A stretch of 64,000 bases of DNA from Rhizomys pruinosus (lineage: Eukaryota; Chordata; Mammalia; Rodentia; Spalacidae). The notes beneath the pieces were generated by a model. That model made no database searches and was not told the DNA's origin. It saw only the letters and a list, made by a program, of their open reading frames with translations. Location: contig VZQC01006585.1 in the NCBI GenBank assembly GCA_009823505.1, positions 37,637 to 101,636 on the forward strand. Direction: 5' to 3'. The first letter of the stretch is position 1; every line of letters starts with the position of its first letter. The position numbers and the translations under genes are program-made. This document shows positions 36,740-48,525 of the stretch, in pieces.

Positions 36740-38099
36740 ATTGCCATCTGAATGTGGGGCAGATGGAAACCTTGACAACTTAGGTATGCATACCACTAAA
36801 TCTTGCCTTTTTCTTCTCTCTCTCCTGATATCTATCTGTTGTGGTGGAGCTGTCTTTCCTGCTGGTTTCAGTGAATGGGACAGTGGTCTGAGGGCATGTG
36901 GCTTTGTACACGTGGAGGAGAGCAGCCTTGCTCTGATTTGGTACAGAGGGAGCACCCAGTGCCTTCCAGGCATATGCCTCCTGGCACGGTCACTCCTGCA
37001 GGCTATAAAAGCCAGCGACCTCAAGGCTGAATTTAATATTAAGGCTTAGCAGTTATGCTTGGCCTTAGAAACAATTTTTCATAATTCTACAGGTCTGAAA
37101 AACTTTCTGGCATTAAATCCCACCCCCCCAAAGAAAGACTGTGAGGAACCAGATCCTCAAGGTTGGTTCCAATCTTAACTTGTTAATATGTAAATTTTCT
37201 CCTAGTAGCTCTCTTCAACCTGAGCAAATTAAGGCCTTTCTGTTGCAAATTAAGGTCTTTCACAGAACCGCCCTTCTCCAAGAGCAGCCTCTTCCAAATA
37301 ATTTCAAGCCTTGGCCATTTTTCTCTTAAATTTTGTATACAAAATCTGTTTTTGGATAAAAGTGTGCTGCTCTCTTGTCTTCTTGTGGGTTTTCTCTAAA
37401 TCTAACTCTTCTTACCTAAAACCTACTGGCTATTTGTAGATCCAAGGTTGGGATTTAGCTAGCTAATTCAAATCCATCTCAGCATGTTTAACTTAAAGTG
37501 TAGTATTTTTACTTAACCCCCCGCGTACCCTAGATATGGTCGATTTAATTATATCTTGCTCCTTTTAAACGTGTTTCACCTTAAAAATCTCTTCTCACAG
37601 ACTTCTAGATCACACATGGTCTGAGCTCTGGCCTGGCGCCATAAGCTTGCCTGCTGTGCATGCAAACCAGCTGCCACACTGAGCACATGATATCTAAATC
37701 ATGCCGTTTAAATTTTGATTTTAGGTAACATCCTTTCAATTTCAGCATTTTGGAAACAGTATAGATGTAAAGGCCTTGAAGTTCTAACAAAACAAACTTG
37801 CTCTGATAAATTGTCTTTTTTAAGGACCATTGGTAAAAGTCTCAACAATGTAAATTGTTATTTTGGTTCAATTTAAATGAGAAATTTTTTGAAAAACTGT
37901 TTTATGTTTCTTTAAGCCCATCTTCAAGCTGTGTGTATGTGTAAGTGAATGTGAGTTCCCACTTTTAATTCATTATAATCATACAGGTTTAAATCTATTT
38001 AGCTGACTATAAACAAAAATAGATTCAATTCATAAAAAATGTTTGTTTTATACCCCTTAGTGTTAACAATTTTAATTAGGTTTACAGTATGCATATTAT

Positions 38100-38345
38100 T
38101 CAGTTTAGTGATAGATTGTTAATTATTAGTAATTGTTATTGATAGTTATACTTATTGTTATTGAATATAATTATTAATAATAATTGATAGAAATTCAGTC
38201 TAATGGTAAATTGTTCATTGTTAACTGCAATTATTGACAATTATTCATAATTACTACTGATTGTTGTGACTAAAATGGTTAATACTAATTATTGATAATT
38301 AATAATTAATGGTTGTAATTATTGTGATTATGGATAATTATTATT
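38100..38345. repeat. AT-rich low-complexity patch in the LTR element
   Basis: Variants of taattattgataattaat repeated irregularly, internal to the LTR element; not a clean tandem. Confidence 0.75.
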
Positions 38346-41300
38346 CTTCCAAAGTCCCTAATAGCAAGACAAGATGGATCGTTCCAAAACTACAAACAAC
38401 TTTGACCTGTCTACTTTGGGGAATCCTCAATCTTTAGATTTGTAAATAGCATAGGGACAGTTAGGCTTAGCAGAGGGATGGCTTAGGAGTAATTAACCAG
38501 AAGGGATAGGATAAGGAAAGAATAATAAACTTTAGGTATAATTCATTGAAGGCAAGTGGTTGCAAATGGGCCTAAGAGGTGGCATATGGATCTCAGCTGT
38601 TTTATGAGTTACTAGGACATTTATTCTAATTATGTAAAAATAACCCTATAACAAATTATAAAAATTTCATGTTTTTCATTGGACATTAAATGATATGGCT
38701 TTCTTCTCTTACAGGTCAACCTAACAAATCTTTCTTATGTATGTATGTGTGTATGTATGTGCACGCACATGTGTGTATGGATGCATGTACTTGTGTTCTA
38801 AGTATATTTTAATGTTAACAGCCATGATACCAGTAAAAACATTGCCTCTGAGTTGGAGCGTGGCCGTTCCTTCTCAAGACGCAAATTTATATTAAACAGC
38901 CAAAACATAATTCAATTTCAACAAAGGTTATTGGGTTATCAAAAATTTTAAAATAATGGATCTACACTGCCACCTACTGGTTACGCTCTTTCAACATCTA
39001 AAACAAAGATGCAACAAGGTTTTCATTGTATTAAAGTGTTAAGTTTTGGGGTATTTGGGAATAAAAAATAAAAGGTATAAACATTTTTAAATTTAAAAAA
39101 TAAAAAAACTGAATTCCAATTAACATCATTGCAGAATTTGCAGCCGCCGTTTTTAATTTTTTTTGCACGCATACAGGTTAAGCCTGCATTTTGTTCAGAT
39201 GACCAGTGGGTAGCTGGTGTTGAGGCCTGCATTTCACTTGGGTGACCAGTTGGTTTGGAAAAAGGCTCCCTTTGCAGAAAACCAACCTGGGAAGCTGGTG
39301 TGAAATTCCTGTCCTGGACTTGGGCAGGAAGAAAGTTATGGGCAGGAGTGGGAAACATGTCTCGTCCCAGGCTAAGGACTCGAGTAGGAAGTTAACTCTC
39401 TGGTAAGGTTACTGGAGTGGCCAATTGACCTCTACGCAATGGGGCAGTTCCCCACACTGTCCACAAAGTGGGCACTGTGTCCCCCTTCCCTTAGCAGGAC
39501 TGCAATGCACTGTTCATGACAAAGGAAGCTTCCTAGAAGCTCCCACAAAAACAAAACAAAAAACAAAAAAATCAAGATGGTTATGATGGTAACAACATCT
39601 CATGGTGCATATCTAGCCAGTCTTTAATTAACTGATGGGCATAAGAACTGTAAAAGAAAATTTTATTAAGAGCTAGATATTGAAAAATCTTTAAAGAAGG
39701 TTTTCATGTCAGGCCTGGAGAAGGCCAAGAGCTTGGAGAAAGACAGTTATTAAAATCCACTTTATAAGGTTTGCAGTTTAAAATGGTAATACATTTGAAC
39801 TAATTGGGAATATAAAATGTTAATTGTTTTATTGGTAATCTGTACTGAATTTCCAACAATAACTTTGGGGTTAAGGTACACAAATGGTCTCTATATTTTT
39901 CTGTGTTATACAGTATCACCTTGTAACATTTTTCCTTGACTTGTAGGATAATTTAAAGAAATTAAGTTTAAGTTCACTTCCCAAATAAGTAGCATACAGT
40001 CAATGAAAAAGAATGTGGGTGAATTTGATGAAAACTTACACCTTAGTTCCTGTTTATGGGTATGTGTAATACAACTTAGGCATCTATAGATCAAAACACA
40101 AAAATTTAAAAAAAAACAAAAAGAGGGAGGTGGTATAATATTCTGTATTCCAAACTTTTTGATTAATTTTCAATTTTGAGGTCTTGAAACTAACAATGGG
40201 AGGAGATTTGTATGTTCCCACAGGTAAAAACACCAACTTAAATGCCTGAAAATGTACAACTTTTGGCTGTGCAGGATGGACTGGGAGATGCCAGCAGAGA
40301 GGCTGACCCATCTGAACATTAAAGAAAAAGGAACCTCAGATTGCCTGAGTCACAGACACTGAGCATCTCTCTGAATTCTATTTGGGATAACTGTTTATAA
40401 TGTGGTCTAATGAAGTTTACCTTCCAGATGCTGAGAAACCTTCCTACCTCTCCCCTTTATAGGAAAAAGAAAAACATGATGGTAATGAAGTCATTCCCTA
40501 ACTGTAAATTAGAGCCAACTGTTATAGTGGTAATTTCTTATAAAACGGGTATAACTACCTTCTTTAATTGACTGATAGACATAGGAACTGTGAAAGGATA
40601 ATTCTCTATTTAGAGCCAAATATAATAGTAAAGTCTTTATAAGCTGTGTAATTAAGCAAATAAATATTAATACAGGAGGGCTCTGATTTCAGCAATGGAT
40701 TATTCTGCCAAGGAGATGTTGGCTAGGGGATCCAAGCCCCCCCCAAATTATAAAGGCCTTTTGCCTATAAAAATTGGATATCTGCAAGGAGAAAGGCAGT
40801 AAGTCCCTGTTGTCGAAGACCTGGTGTAAGCATGAAAAAATGTTTTGAGACGTCACTTGCTAATGTACAGTTGGCCTCTGAAATGCCAGAGAGCATTACC
40901 AAAGGCCACTAAAGCAATACAGCAAAATATTGGTCTCCTTGAGTCAAGCAAGACTCCTCTGTCAGTATCAGCTACACCTCAACTGCCTGGAGATATTGTG
41001 CAACAGTGGCAGCCATGTGTCTATATATATCCCAAATCTAATTGGCTATTAGCTCTCTCCTTGGAGGAATAATTCATGGCTGATGCCACAAGCTTATGTC
41101 CTCTAGTGGTTAGGAGATGTTATAAGCCACAGTAAGAACTTGTCATCTTTTATAGAGAAACCACAGTTTGTGGATTAGCATACCACCCAAACATCTGTGT
41201 CTATGCTCACAGTTTAGCTTGCCATAAGAGTACTGTTTAAATGCCTGTTTGAATGCCTGTACATCTAATTGCTTGTGCTTTGTTAGTAGGATTAAAAAGA

Positions 41301-41861
41301 TACCCTGGATAAGCTGTCAACCCATGAAGGGAAACAACCTGAACAGTGCAAAATGACATCTTCTCCAGAGAAAATAGACTGTTTTGCTTCTCACCCACTT
41401 GTGCCCCTTTCCCAAAGCCTAGGGAACAACTTGCAGAAGAGGGGGTGTGGTAGAATGTAAGGGCTGCGGAGAGATTGGGGTGAATCGTGAGACTATAGCA
41501 ATATAGACTGGACTCTTATTTGATCAACATGCTTGTGCATACAAGCTTCTCCAATTGGACTATGGGAACCTTGGGTTGTTCAAAATATAGACATAGATAC
41601 TTGCTAATTGGTTTTACATGAATGTTACATTCATTGCTTATGCTTGACAATCAGCTTACTTCATGGTTGGGATTTTTGGATATTAATTGGCCTTAGTGTG
41701 AAAATAAAGTTTCAGGTCTGACCTGTCCCCCAATGCCTAGCACTCAAAACAGGCTTGAGCAGTTGGCTATTCAAAACTCAGGTTCCTTTGGGTTGTTAGC
41801 CTCACCCATGGGCTCCCCTTCCTCTCAGAAAAATTTAAAAAATAAAATTAAAAGGGTAAGG

Positions 41862-42135
41862 TGTGGGAAAACTTAGTTAAGATGGGAAGCATTCTAAACT
41901 AATGGGACCTCCCTGGCCACACCCATGGGGTGGGGTGTAGTGACGAAAAGATTTAGCATTGGGCCCTGAAGATTGAGTCGTGATGGATATTTAAGCAGAC
42001 ATGTTGGAATAAAATCTCTCTCTGCATTTGAACCTCAACCTGCGTACACGTGGTGTGCTTTCCTACGCATATTTTCCACATGGGTCATCCCAGGATTAAA
42101 TGGGCCCCGCCACAAATCTCAACGGTGACATCACA
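41862..42135 (+). repeat. 3' LTR
   Basis: Same length and ends as the 5' copy. The TATA-like box is at 41988-41995 and AATAAA at 42008-42013. It follows a polypurine tract and is followed by the target duplication and the remaining half of the interrupted B1. Confidence 0.9.
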
Positions 42136-42216
42136 CAGACTGGCCTCGATCTCACAGAGATCTATCTGCTTCTGTTTACTGTGTGCGGGGATTAAAGGCA
42201 TGCATCCCCACACCAA
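42136..42216 (-). repeat. B1 SINE, 5' part, interrupted by the LTR element
   Basis: Remaining half of the B1 at 36422-36465. The first six bases are the second copy of the target duplication. Confidence 0.8.
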
Positions 42217-43240
42217 GCTCAATAAGGCTTTTTAACATGGTAGTACTGTCTTGCATTACCTAAAATGACACAAGATTAACAAAAGCACTGCAGTTGCTGC
42301 ATTTTTATCATACACTAAATATAATTTTACATCAACACAAATGCTTACATTTTTAAGTTTCATGTTTACATAATTTAGTATCTTTCAAGTGAGAAAGTCA
42401 TAATGAGTTAGGAAAGTATAGAAAGGTATGCTGCAAACCTTACTATGTACAATCATAAATTGCTGGAGACACTATTAAAATGTAAGTTCTGATTAGAGTA
42501 ATCAAATCTTAGGACTTTTTGTTTCAAATACTTCTGCTGTTTTTTTGGTTGGTACTGGCGACTCAAACCCATGGTCTTATATAAGCTAGGCAACTATATA
42601 ACTAAGCTACATCCCAGCCCTAAAATACTCTAATTAAAATCCAGTAGCTCTAGAAATTCATGAATAGCAATAAGGCATATAATAAGAGAATTCACTAATG
42701 AATTTTAATTGGAAATTTTAAAAAATTTAAATATTTTAATAGCAGTACAGCATCTTTTTTGGTCATTTAAAAAACACTAAGTGTCACCGAGTTTTTCATA
42801 TACTAATACAAAAAATCCCCAAATACTCTGTAAGACCAGGAATGTTTTTCTTTTACATTCTATCACACATCCATAAATATTAGGGTTTTATTCAAACCCA
42901 TCTGGATCTAGAATTCATACAACAGGAGAACAAAGACCAAAATAAACTACAAATGTCAAAATAACATTCAGAGCACTTGAGAAAAGAGTAATAGACATAT
43001 TAAGAGGGCAGCAGAAAAGATAATCAAGTCAATTTTATATTTAATGCACCCATATTCTGTTAAGCTGCTTTGGTTGTACTGTGGCAAAATACCTAACAGA
43101 GGCCAATTAAAAGGAGGATTTTTTAGCACATTAACTGACATTTCTGCAAATGTATATAACGTATTTTGATTATACCCACCCCTATACTCTCTTGCCTTCT
43201 CCTACTCCTGCCCTTTCTCTTCCCACCTAGTTCCCCTTCT

Positions 43241-43271
<31 letters not shown>

Positions 43272-44214
43272 CGTAACCTGATGCATTTCATTAGCGGTTG
43301 CTTAGTGACCAGAGGTATACCCATAGGCCAGTGCTACTATCAGCCACCAGACTGCTCAGGATGGACACTTGAGTGGGTGCTAAGAGTCATCCCCAGATGA
43401 TAAATCCTAGAACTTCAAGACAATATATTAATGTTATATTTAAGTCTTTGCAGACTAAAGTTGAGGCCCAGTCCAGAAGAAGGCTCTGAGGAACAGGGCC
43501 AGTTTGATCATGGAATCCTTCTCACTCTCAGGATAAATAATACATATATAATTTGTGTACATAAAAACAGCCAAGTCACAAAATGAGTGAAAACCCCCAC
43601 TGTCGCTCTCATTAGGACTGAGGAAAGAAAAAAAAACTAAAAACAAAAAACAGCCAGGTCACTTCCAGAAAAGTTCCTCCTCCGAAGTTAAGAGACAGAG
43701 GGCAATCCTATGCTCTGATTTGACACCTTTACCTTGGTCTAACACTTCGTCTCCACTGCTCTCAGATAACATCAGCTCTTCCTCCAGCCACCACTAGGAA
43801 GGTCACAAAATGAGGACTAGGAAGAACTGAGTGAGGATGAAAGACACTAAGAGTTCAAGAACGCAGAAGAGGGTATGAATAGGTTCTGAGGGCTGCTAAA
43901 TTCTAGCCTGCAATTCCTAGAGCCCCCATGCCCCATGCAAACCACATGTAAGTGGTCAAGGTAGGGGAGAAGAGTGCTCCTTCCTAGAAAAGAGGCACTA
44001 AGGGAAATGTGGTGAAAGCAAGGGGAGAAAGATTTCTTCAGTGGAGAGAGGAGGAAATTTCTCCTAGGGAAGAGTCAGCACTTTTTGTTGGGTGTCTGAA
44101 GTCACCCTAATCGCCTCTGCAGTGTCAGCCAACCTTTATTCATGAGATATATGAGAGAATATCAAATCCACATAGGAATAAATGAGTCATTAAAACCAAC
44201 ACATTCCCTTCTAA
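42217..44214. other. Intron 1 sequence, no gene seen
   Basis: AT-rich to about 43,240, then a T run and mixed sequence with an 83-bp-scale pyrimidine tract. No coding features. Confidence 0.45.
43240..43272. repeat. T homopolymer, about 30 bp
   Basis: Long T run; possibly the tail of an old antisense retroelement to its right, not identified. Confidence 0.85.
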
Positions 44215-44425
44215 TAAGAGATGGCTCAGTGGTTAGGAGCCACAGCTGCTCTTGCAGAGGACCAGGGTTTAGTTCCCAGCACCCACATGGTGCCTAACAA
44301 CAATCTATAACTCCAGTTCCAGGGGACCCTTCTTCTGACCTCTGCAGGCATTGTATGACATAGGTGCATTTACATACATGAAGGCAATACACTCATACAC
44401 ATAAAATAAAAAATTTAAAAATTTA
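44215..44425 (+). repeat. B2-type SINE
   Basis: Starts at agagatggctcagtggttag; the first bases of the head are missing. Confidence 0.85.
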
Positions 44426-44597
44426 GCTTCATAGGAAGAAATGAATTTTATTTTATAAGCCAGTACAAATCTATCTACCCACCCCTGAAAATTGAAATAA
44501 AAATTAAAACTATCTTTATAATGTATTATATTTTGTTTTATACTACATTTCATAGTAAATTCATCAGAATTGATTCTGCATGCTATTTAAAAATACT

Positions 44598-44770
44598 GAG
44601 ACCCAGGAAGATAACAGCAGGCAAAAGAGCTTCCTGCCCAGCCTACTCATCTGAGTTCAATCCCATGGACCCACATGGTAGAAAGAGAAAAATGATTCCC
44701 ATAAATTGTCTTCTGACCTCCACAGTGTGCTATGGTACATACATGTCCACATACAAGAACATAAAAAAAT
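44598..44770 (+). repeat. B3-like SINE
   Basis: tctgagttcaatcccatgga and cttctgacctccacagtg are typical. Confidence 0.7.
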
Positions 44771-44771
44771 T

Positions 44772-44924
44772 TTTTTTTGGTCTTTCCGAGACAGGGTCTC
44801 CCTGTCACTCTGGCTGGCCTGGAACTCACTCTGTAGACCAGGCTGTCCTTGAACTCACAAAGATCCACCTGCCTCTGCCTCCCGAGTGCTAGGATTAAAG
44901 GCGTGCACCACCACACCCAGCACA
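44772..44924 (-). repeat. B1 SINE
   Basis: Antisense B1 inserted at the A-tail of the preceding SINE. Confidence 0.9.
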
Positions 44925-45199
44925 TAAAATTTTTAAATAAAAAGTACTGAGAACAGTGTAATGGCCAGGCTCTTTCACTGCTATTTGTACAGCATTTAAG
45001 AGGACACTCACTTAGCCAGGCTGTTCTCTCAAACATTTTGGAATGGCAATGGAACAGTTCCCTCTGAGACACTCAAGCTCATGTTTGAGTTTCCAGACAA
45101 ATCCCTTGAGTCCTATGGCAGTTTACCCTTGCTAGCCTGGGAGTGACTTGTGTTCTTTACTGCATATTTGTATTTGATCCATTTAAAAATGTCATTCTG

Positions 45200-45460
45200 G
45201 GGGGCTGGAGAGATGGCCTAGCGGTTAAGAGCACCGACCGCTCTTGCAGAGGACCCGGGTTCGATCCCCAGCACCCACATGGCGGCCGAGAGCCGTCTGA
45301 AACTCCAGTTCCAGGAGAACTCCAGTTCCAGGGGAATCCGAGACCCTCTTCTGACCTCCGCGGCATTGCACGACACAGGTGCACAAACTTGCATGCAGAC
45401 AGTACATTGATACACATACCGAAATAAATAAAAATAATAAAAAAAAAATTAAAAAAAAAT
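45200..45460 (+). repeat. B2 SINE, internally duplicated subtype
   Basis: Well-preserved copy with CpGs retained (gcggccgagagccgtctg). Flanked by aaaatgtcattctgg on both sides. Confidence 0.92.
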
Positions 45461-45469
45461 GTCATTCTG

Positions 45470-45690
45470 GGGCTGGAGAGATGGCTCAGCAGTTAAGAGC
45501 ACTGGCTGTTTTTGCAAAGGGCTTGAGTTTGATTCCCAGCGTCCACATGTAAGTTAATGACCATCAGTAACTCTGGTTCCAGGGGATCCAACGCCCTCTT
45601 CTGACCTCTGTGGGCATTGTATGATACAGGTGCACTCACACACACACATGCAGCCAATACACTCATACACATAAAAATAGTAAATAAATG
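45470..45690 (+). repeat. B2-type SINE, older copy
   Basis: Follows the previous copy directly after the shared flank; a third, changed flank (aaaatttcattctg) follows it. Confidence 0.9.
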
Positions 45691-45734
45691 TTTTTAAATA
45701 TAAGCAAAAATTTCATTCTGAAAAAAAAATCACA

Positions 45735-45912
45735 GTATACACTTCAGGAAGTGGGTAAAAAGCCCCAACTTCACCTAAGAACTGTGGCAACAGATGGCTG
45801 CTGGAAGGGGTGGAGACAGTGACTTTCATGGGAGTCTTGGTAAGTTAACCAGGCTCTAGTTGATGGTCAAACAAAGGACATTTGGGGACACAAATCAGAC
45901 TATATAAACATT

Positions 45913-45950
<38 letters not shown>

Positions 45951-46060
45951 CATTGAGTGGGGAGCAATAAGAGGTGAGGAAAAAGGGAGGGGCTCTACTA
46001 TCTACTGTATAAAAATTGCAAAAATTCAATACAATTTTAAAAATTTCATTCTAAGACCAG
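45735..46060 (+). repeat. L1 3' UTR fragment with a TA microsatellite
   Basis: Contains aactgtggcaacagatggct and catttggggacacaaa, shared with 57,180-57,600. A (TA) run of about 15 units lies near 45,917-45,946. Confidence 0.65.
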
Positions 46061-46324
46061 AATTTATAGTCTGCATTTATAATCTTTGTCTCAATTTTTT
46101 TCTATTACTATTATATTAATATGGTAGCCCAGTGATTTTTCTTCTCAGCATTTATTTGATGTTTTTATTCTACTTTTTACTTATTTGTCCCAGAAAAGCC
46201 AACCACTGCAATTAAGGCAAAATTCCCAAGGGAGTAAGTTTAGCTCAATATCTGTGAGCAAGTAAGTTTACAGGTTCTTCTGATTAATACTTGTTAATGC
46301 TGTGCAGCAAACTCGGGTCTTGAA

Positions 46325-46655
46325 GTATGCTTTTTTTTTTCAAAGCCAATGTTTATTGAAACTCTGTACATTTCATACAAAATTACGTTACAAATCAAAT
46401 CTAGACCCGTGCCCCCCTCCCTGCCCCCTACTCCACCAGAGCTCATGCATTCTGCCAAACGTGTTTTTCATCTTTTTCTCAGTCTCTCTCAAAATTCTTG
46501 ATGCAGAAGTTTACTGTTTCGAGCAAAAGTTTACTGTTTCAGTCAGTTCTTTGACGAAGTCTTTTCTATTGTTGTTGTTGTTGTTGTTGTTATTCCTTCT
46601 AATATGCATCACTCCAAAATATGCACATATGCATGCCACATATATCATAGGTTTT
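46325..46655 (-). repeat. L1 3' UTR fragment, same type as the L1 at 60-61.7 kb
   Basis: The reverse complement contains a (CAA) run, repeated gaaacagtaaact segments and gcagaatgcatgagctc, matching 61,430-61,580. The A-tail is at the left edge (tttttttttttcaaagcc). Confidence 0.75.
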
Positions 46656-46678
46656 AGCATCTTCAGCTTATGATTTTT

Positions 46679-47070
46679 TTTTTATTAGGCTGAAAGATGT
46701 CATGTTTGAAGTCTCCTCCTTGGCAAGCCCAAACCACCATCAGTTCTGCTCTTGTGTTCCACACTGGGGTTTTCCCTTCCCATGGTCACCAAATGAGGTC
46801 CAATAAGCACTGTGTCCTGTCTTGATCTTCCTGTATTGGTCTCCATGATACAGCCTGGGTAGTCCAACAATGGCAGTCCATACTCTGAAGAGGCTGAAAC
46901 CCCAGCTCAGTCCACAAGGTGGATGTCTCAGCAGTCCCCATCTGGCGCTGAAGGTGTGGAGGACTCTTGGAGAGACATGAGTCTTCAGTCCATATTGGAA
47001 GATTGAAAAGCTGTGTCTTACATCTCTGAAGGATTTTTTTACTAAAAGCAGTGGCAGCCACAGGGTAGCT
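46679..47070 (-). repeat. Unidentified repeat-like segment with an AATAAA plus A-run end
   Basis: On the minus strand the segment holds a 91-codon frame (MAATAFSKKILQRCKTQL at its start) and ends about 100 bp further on in cagcctaataaaaaaaaa, next to the L1 fragment. I do not recognise a protein family. The end structure suggests a retrotransposed sequence. Confidence 0.45.
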
Positions 47071-47348
47071 GCACTTACCAGTAAGACAACTGTGGGGTTT
47101 TTTGTTGTTTTTTTTGTTTATTTTTTGACTTTTTACTAAGATCTCAAGTTTTATACCTGAAGTACAATTTCTCAGGACTTACTATTTATTTATCTCTGGT
47201 TATACTTTCTTTTTGGATGTTTAAGGCCACACAGTTAGCCCAGATTAACCAAGGTTTTTGTTTTCTCAAGGTCAGTTGAGGATTTGGTCAAGGGTCACTC
47301 AGGGTTTTCATTTTGAAGGGAGGGAGCCCCTGGATCCTTTTGGCTTTT

Positions 47349-47508
47349 CTTTTTTTGTTTTTTGTCTTTTTGAGACAGGGTCTCCCTGTAGCTCTGGCTG
47401 TCCTAGAACTCACTCTGTAGAGCAGGCTAGCCTCAAACTCACAGAGATCCGAGTGCCTCTGCCTCCCAAGTGCTAGGATTAAAGGCGTGTGCCACCATGC
47501 CCGGCATT
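47349..47508 (-). repeat. B1 SINE
   Basis: Antisense B1 directly joined to the B2 at 47,509. Confidence 0.9.
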
Positions 47509-47736
47509 TATTTATTTCTGTATGTGTATCAATGTACGGTCTGCATGCAAGTTTGTGCACCCGTGTCATGCAATGCCGTGGAGGTCAGAAGAGGGTGTCG
47601 GATTCCCCTGGAACTGGAGTTCTCCTGGAATTGGAGTTTCAGACGGTTCTCGGCCGCCATGTGGGTGCTGGGGATCGAACCCGGGTCCTCTGTAAGAGCG
47701 GTCGTTGCTCTTAACCGCTAGGCCATCTCTCCAGCC
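47509..47736 (-). repeat. B2 SINE, internally duplicated subtype
   Basis: Antisense. Together with the B1 on its left it is flanked by ccttttggcttt (47,337-47,348 and 47,737-47,748). Confidence 0.9.
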
Positions 47737-47829
47737 CCTTTTGGCTTTGCAATCACCAGTTCCATCCACTCGACAACAAAGTCAGGTCTTGGTAGACCAG
47801 GCTTGGCGTATCCTTTTTAAAAAAATTAT

Positions 47830-48318
47830 TTTTGAAATATATTTCTTTTTATGTGTATAAATGTATTGCCTACATGTAAGTACACCCATGCCATCCAATG
47901 CCCATGGAAATCAGAAGACAGTGTCAGACCCACTGGAACTGGAGTTATGGACAGTTGTTATCCACCATGTGGGTGCTGGGAATTGAACCCAGGTCCTCTG
48001 CAAGACCTGCAGTACTCTTTTTTTTTTAAAAAAAATTTATTAATTTTATTTATTTTTGTATGTGTATGAATGTACTGTCTGCATGCAAGTCTGTGCACCC
48101 ATGTCGTGCAACGCCATGGAGGTCAGAAGAGGGTATCGGATTCCCCTGGAACTGGAGTTCTCCTGGAATTGGAGCTTCAGACAGTTCTCAGCCGCCATGT
48201 GGGTGCTGGGGATCGAACCCGGGTCCTCTGTAAGAGTGGTCGGTGCTCTTAACCACTAGTCCATCTCTCCAGCCCAAGACCTGCCAGTACTCTTAACCTC
48301 TGAACCATCTCTCTAGTC
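47830..48318 (-). repeat. Older B2-type SINE, interrupted by another B2
   Basis: The outer antisense B2 is split at about 48,019 and resumes at 48,276 to finish with catctctctagtcc. Confidence 0.88.
48020..48275 (-). repeat. Nested B2 SINE, internally duplicated subtype
   Basis: Inserted in the older B2. The flanking duplication is aagacctgcagtactctt on the left and aagacctgccagtactctt on the right. Confidence 0.9.
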
Positions 48319-48525
48319 CTGTTATTTTTATGTGTATGCATGTATTGCTTGCATGTGTGTAAGTGCATACATGTTGAACAGTGCCCATAGAAGTCAGAAG
48401 AGGGGTTGGACTGAACTGGAGTTATAGATGGTAGTTAGCTGCCACATGGGTGCTGGAAACCAAACCCACATCTTCTGTAAGAGCAGCCAGTGCTCTTAAG
48501 CACTGATCCATCTCTCCAGCTCCTG
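48319..48525 (-). repeat. B2-type SINE
   Basis: Third antisense copy in a row, ending catctctccagctcc. Confidence 0.87.

Larger units (their letters stand above)
36466..42135 (+). mobile_element. Non-autonomous LTR retrotransposon with paired LTRs
   Basis: Two direct 274-bp LTRs (36466-36739 and 41862-42135) start TGTGGG and end CACA. They flank 5.1 kb of AT-rich internal sequence. Flanks show a 6-bp target duplication, CAGGCT (36460-36465) and CAGACT (42136-42141, one change). The site was inside a B1 SINE whose halves lie on either side. A polypurine tract aaaagggtaagg (41850-41861) abuts the 3' LTR. I count about 13 mismatches between LTRs (about 5%), so the insertion is some millions of years old. 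I recognise no gag, protease, RT, integrase or envelope, and I could not identify a convincing primer-binding site. A 6-bp duplication is typical of class II (ERVK-type) integration. It lies antisense in intron 1 of the zinc-finger gene. Confidence 0.88.

Noticed and set aside
36654..37049. 131-codon frame starting in the 5' LTR, considered as gag
   Set aside because: Starts inside the LTR and shows no matrix, capsid or zinc-knuckle features; the antisense frame over the same span is also open.
36466..42135. Interpretation as a full endogenous retrovirus
   Set aside because: Paired LTRs are present, but no recognisable gag, pol or env; called non-autonomous instead.
45205..45275. tRNA-like sequence with box A/B resemblance in B2 heads
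   Set aside because: These are the tRNA-derived heads of SINEs, found in dozens of copies, not functional tRNA genes.
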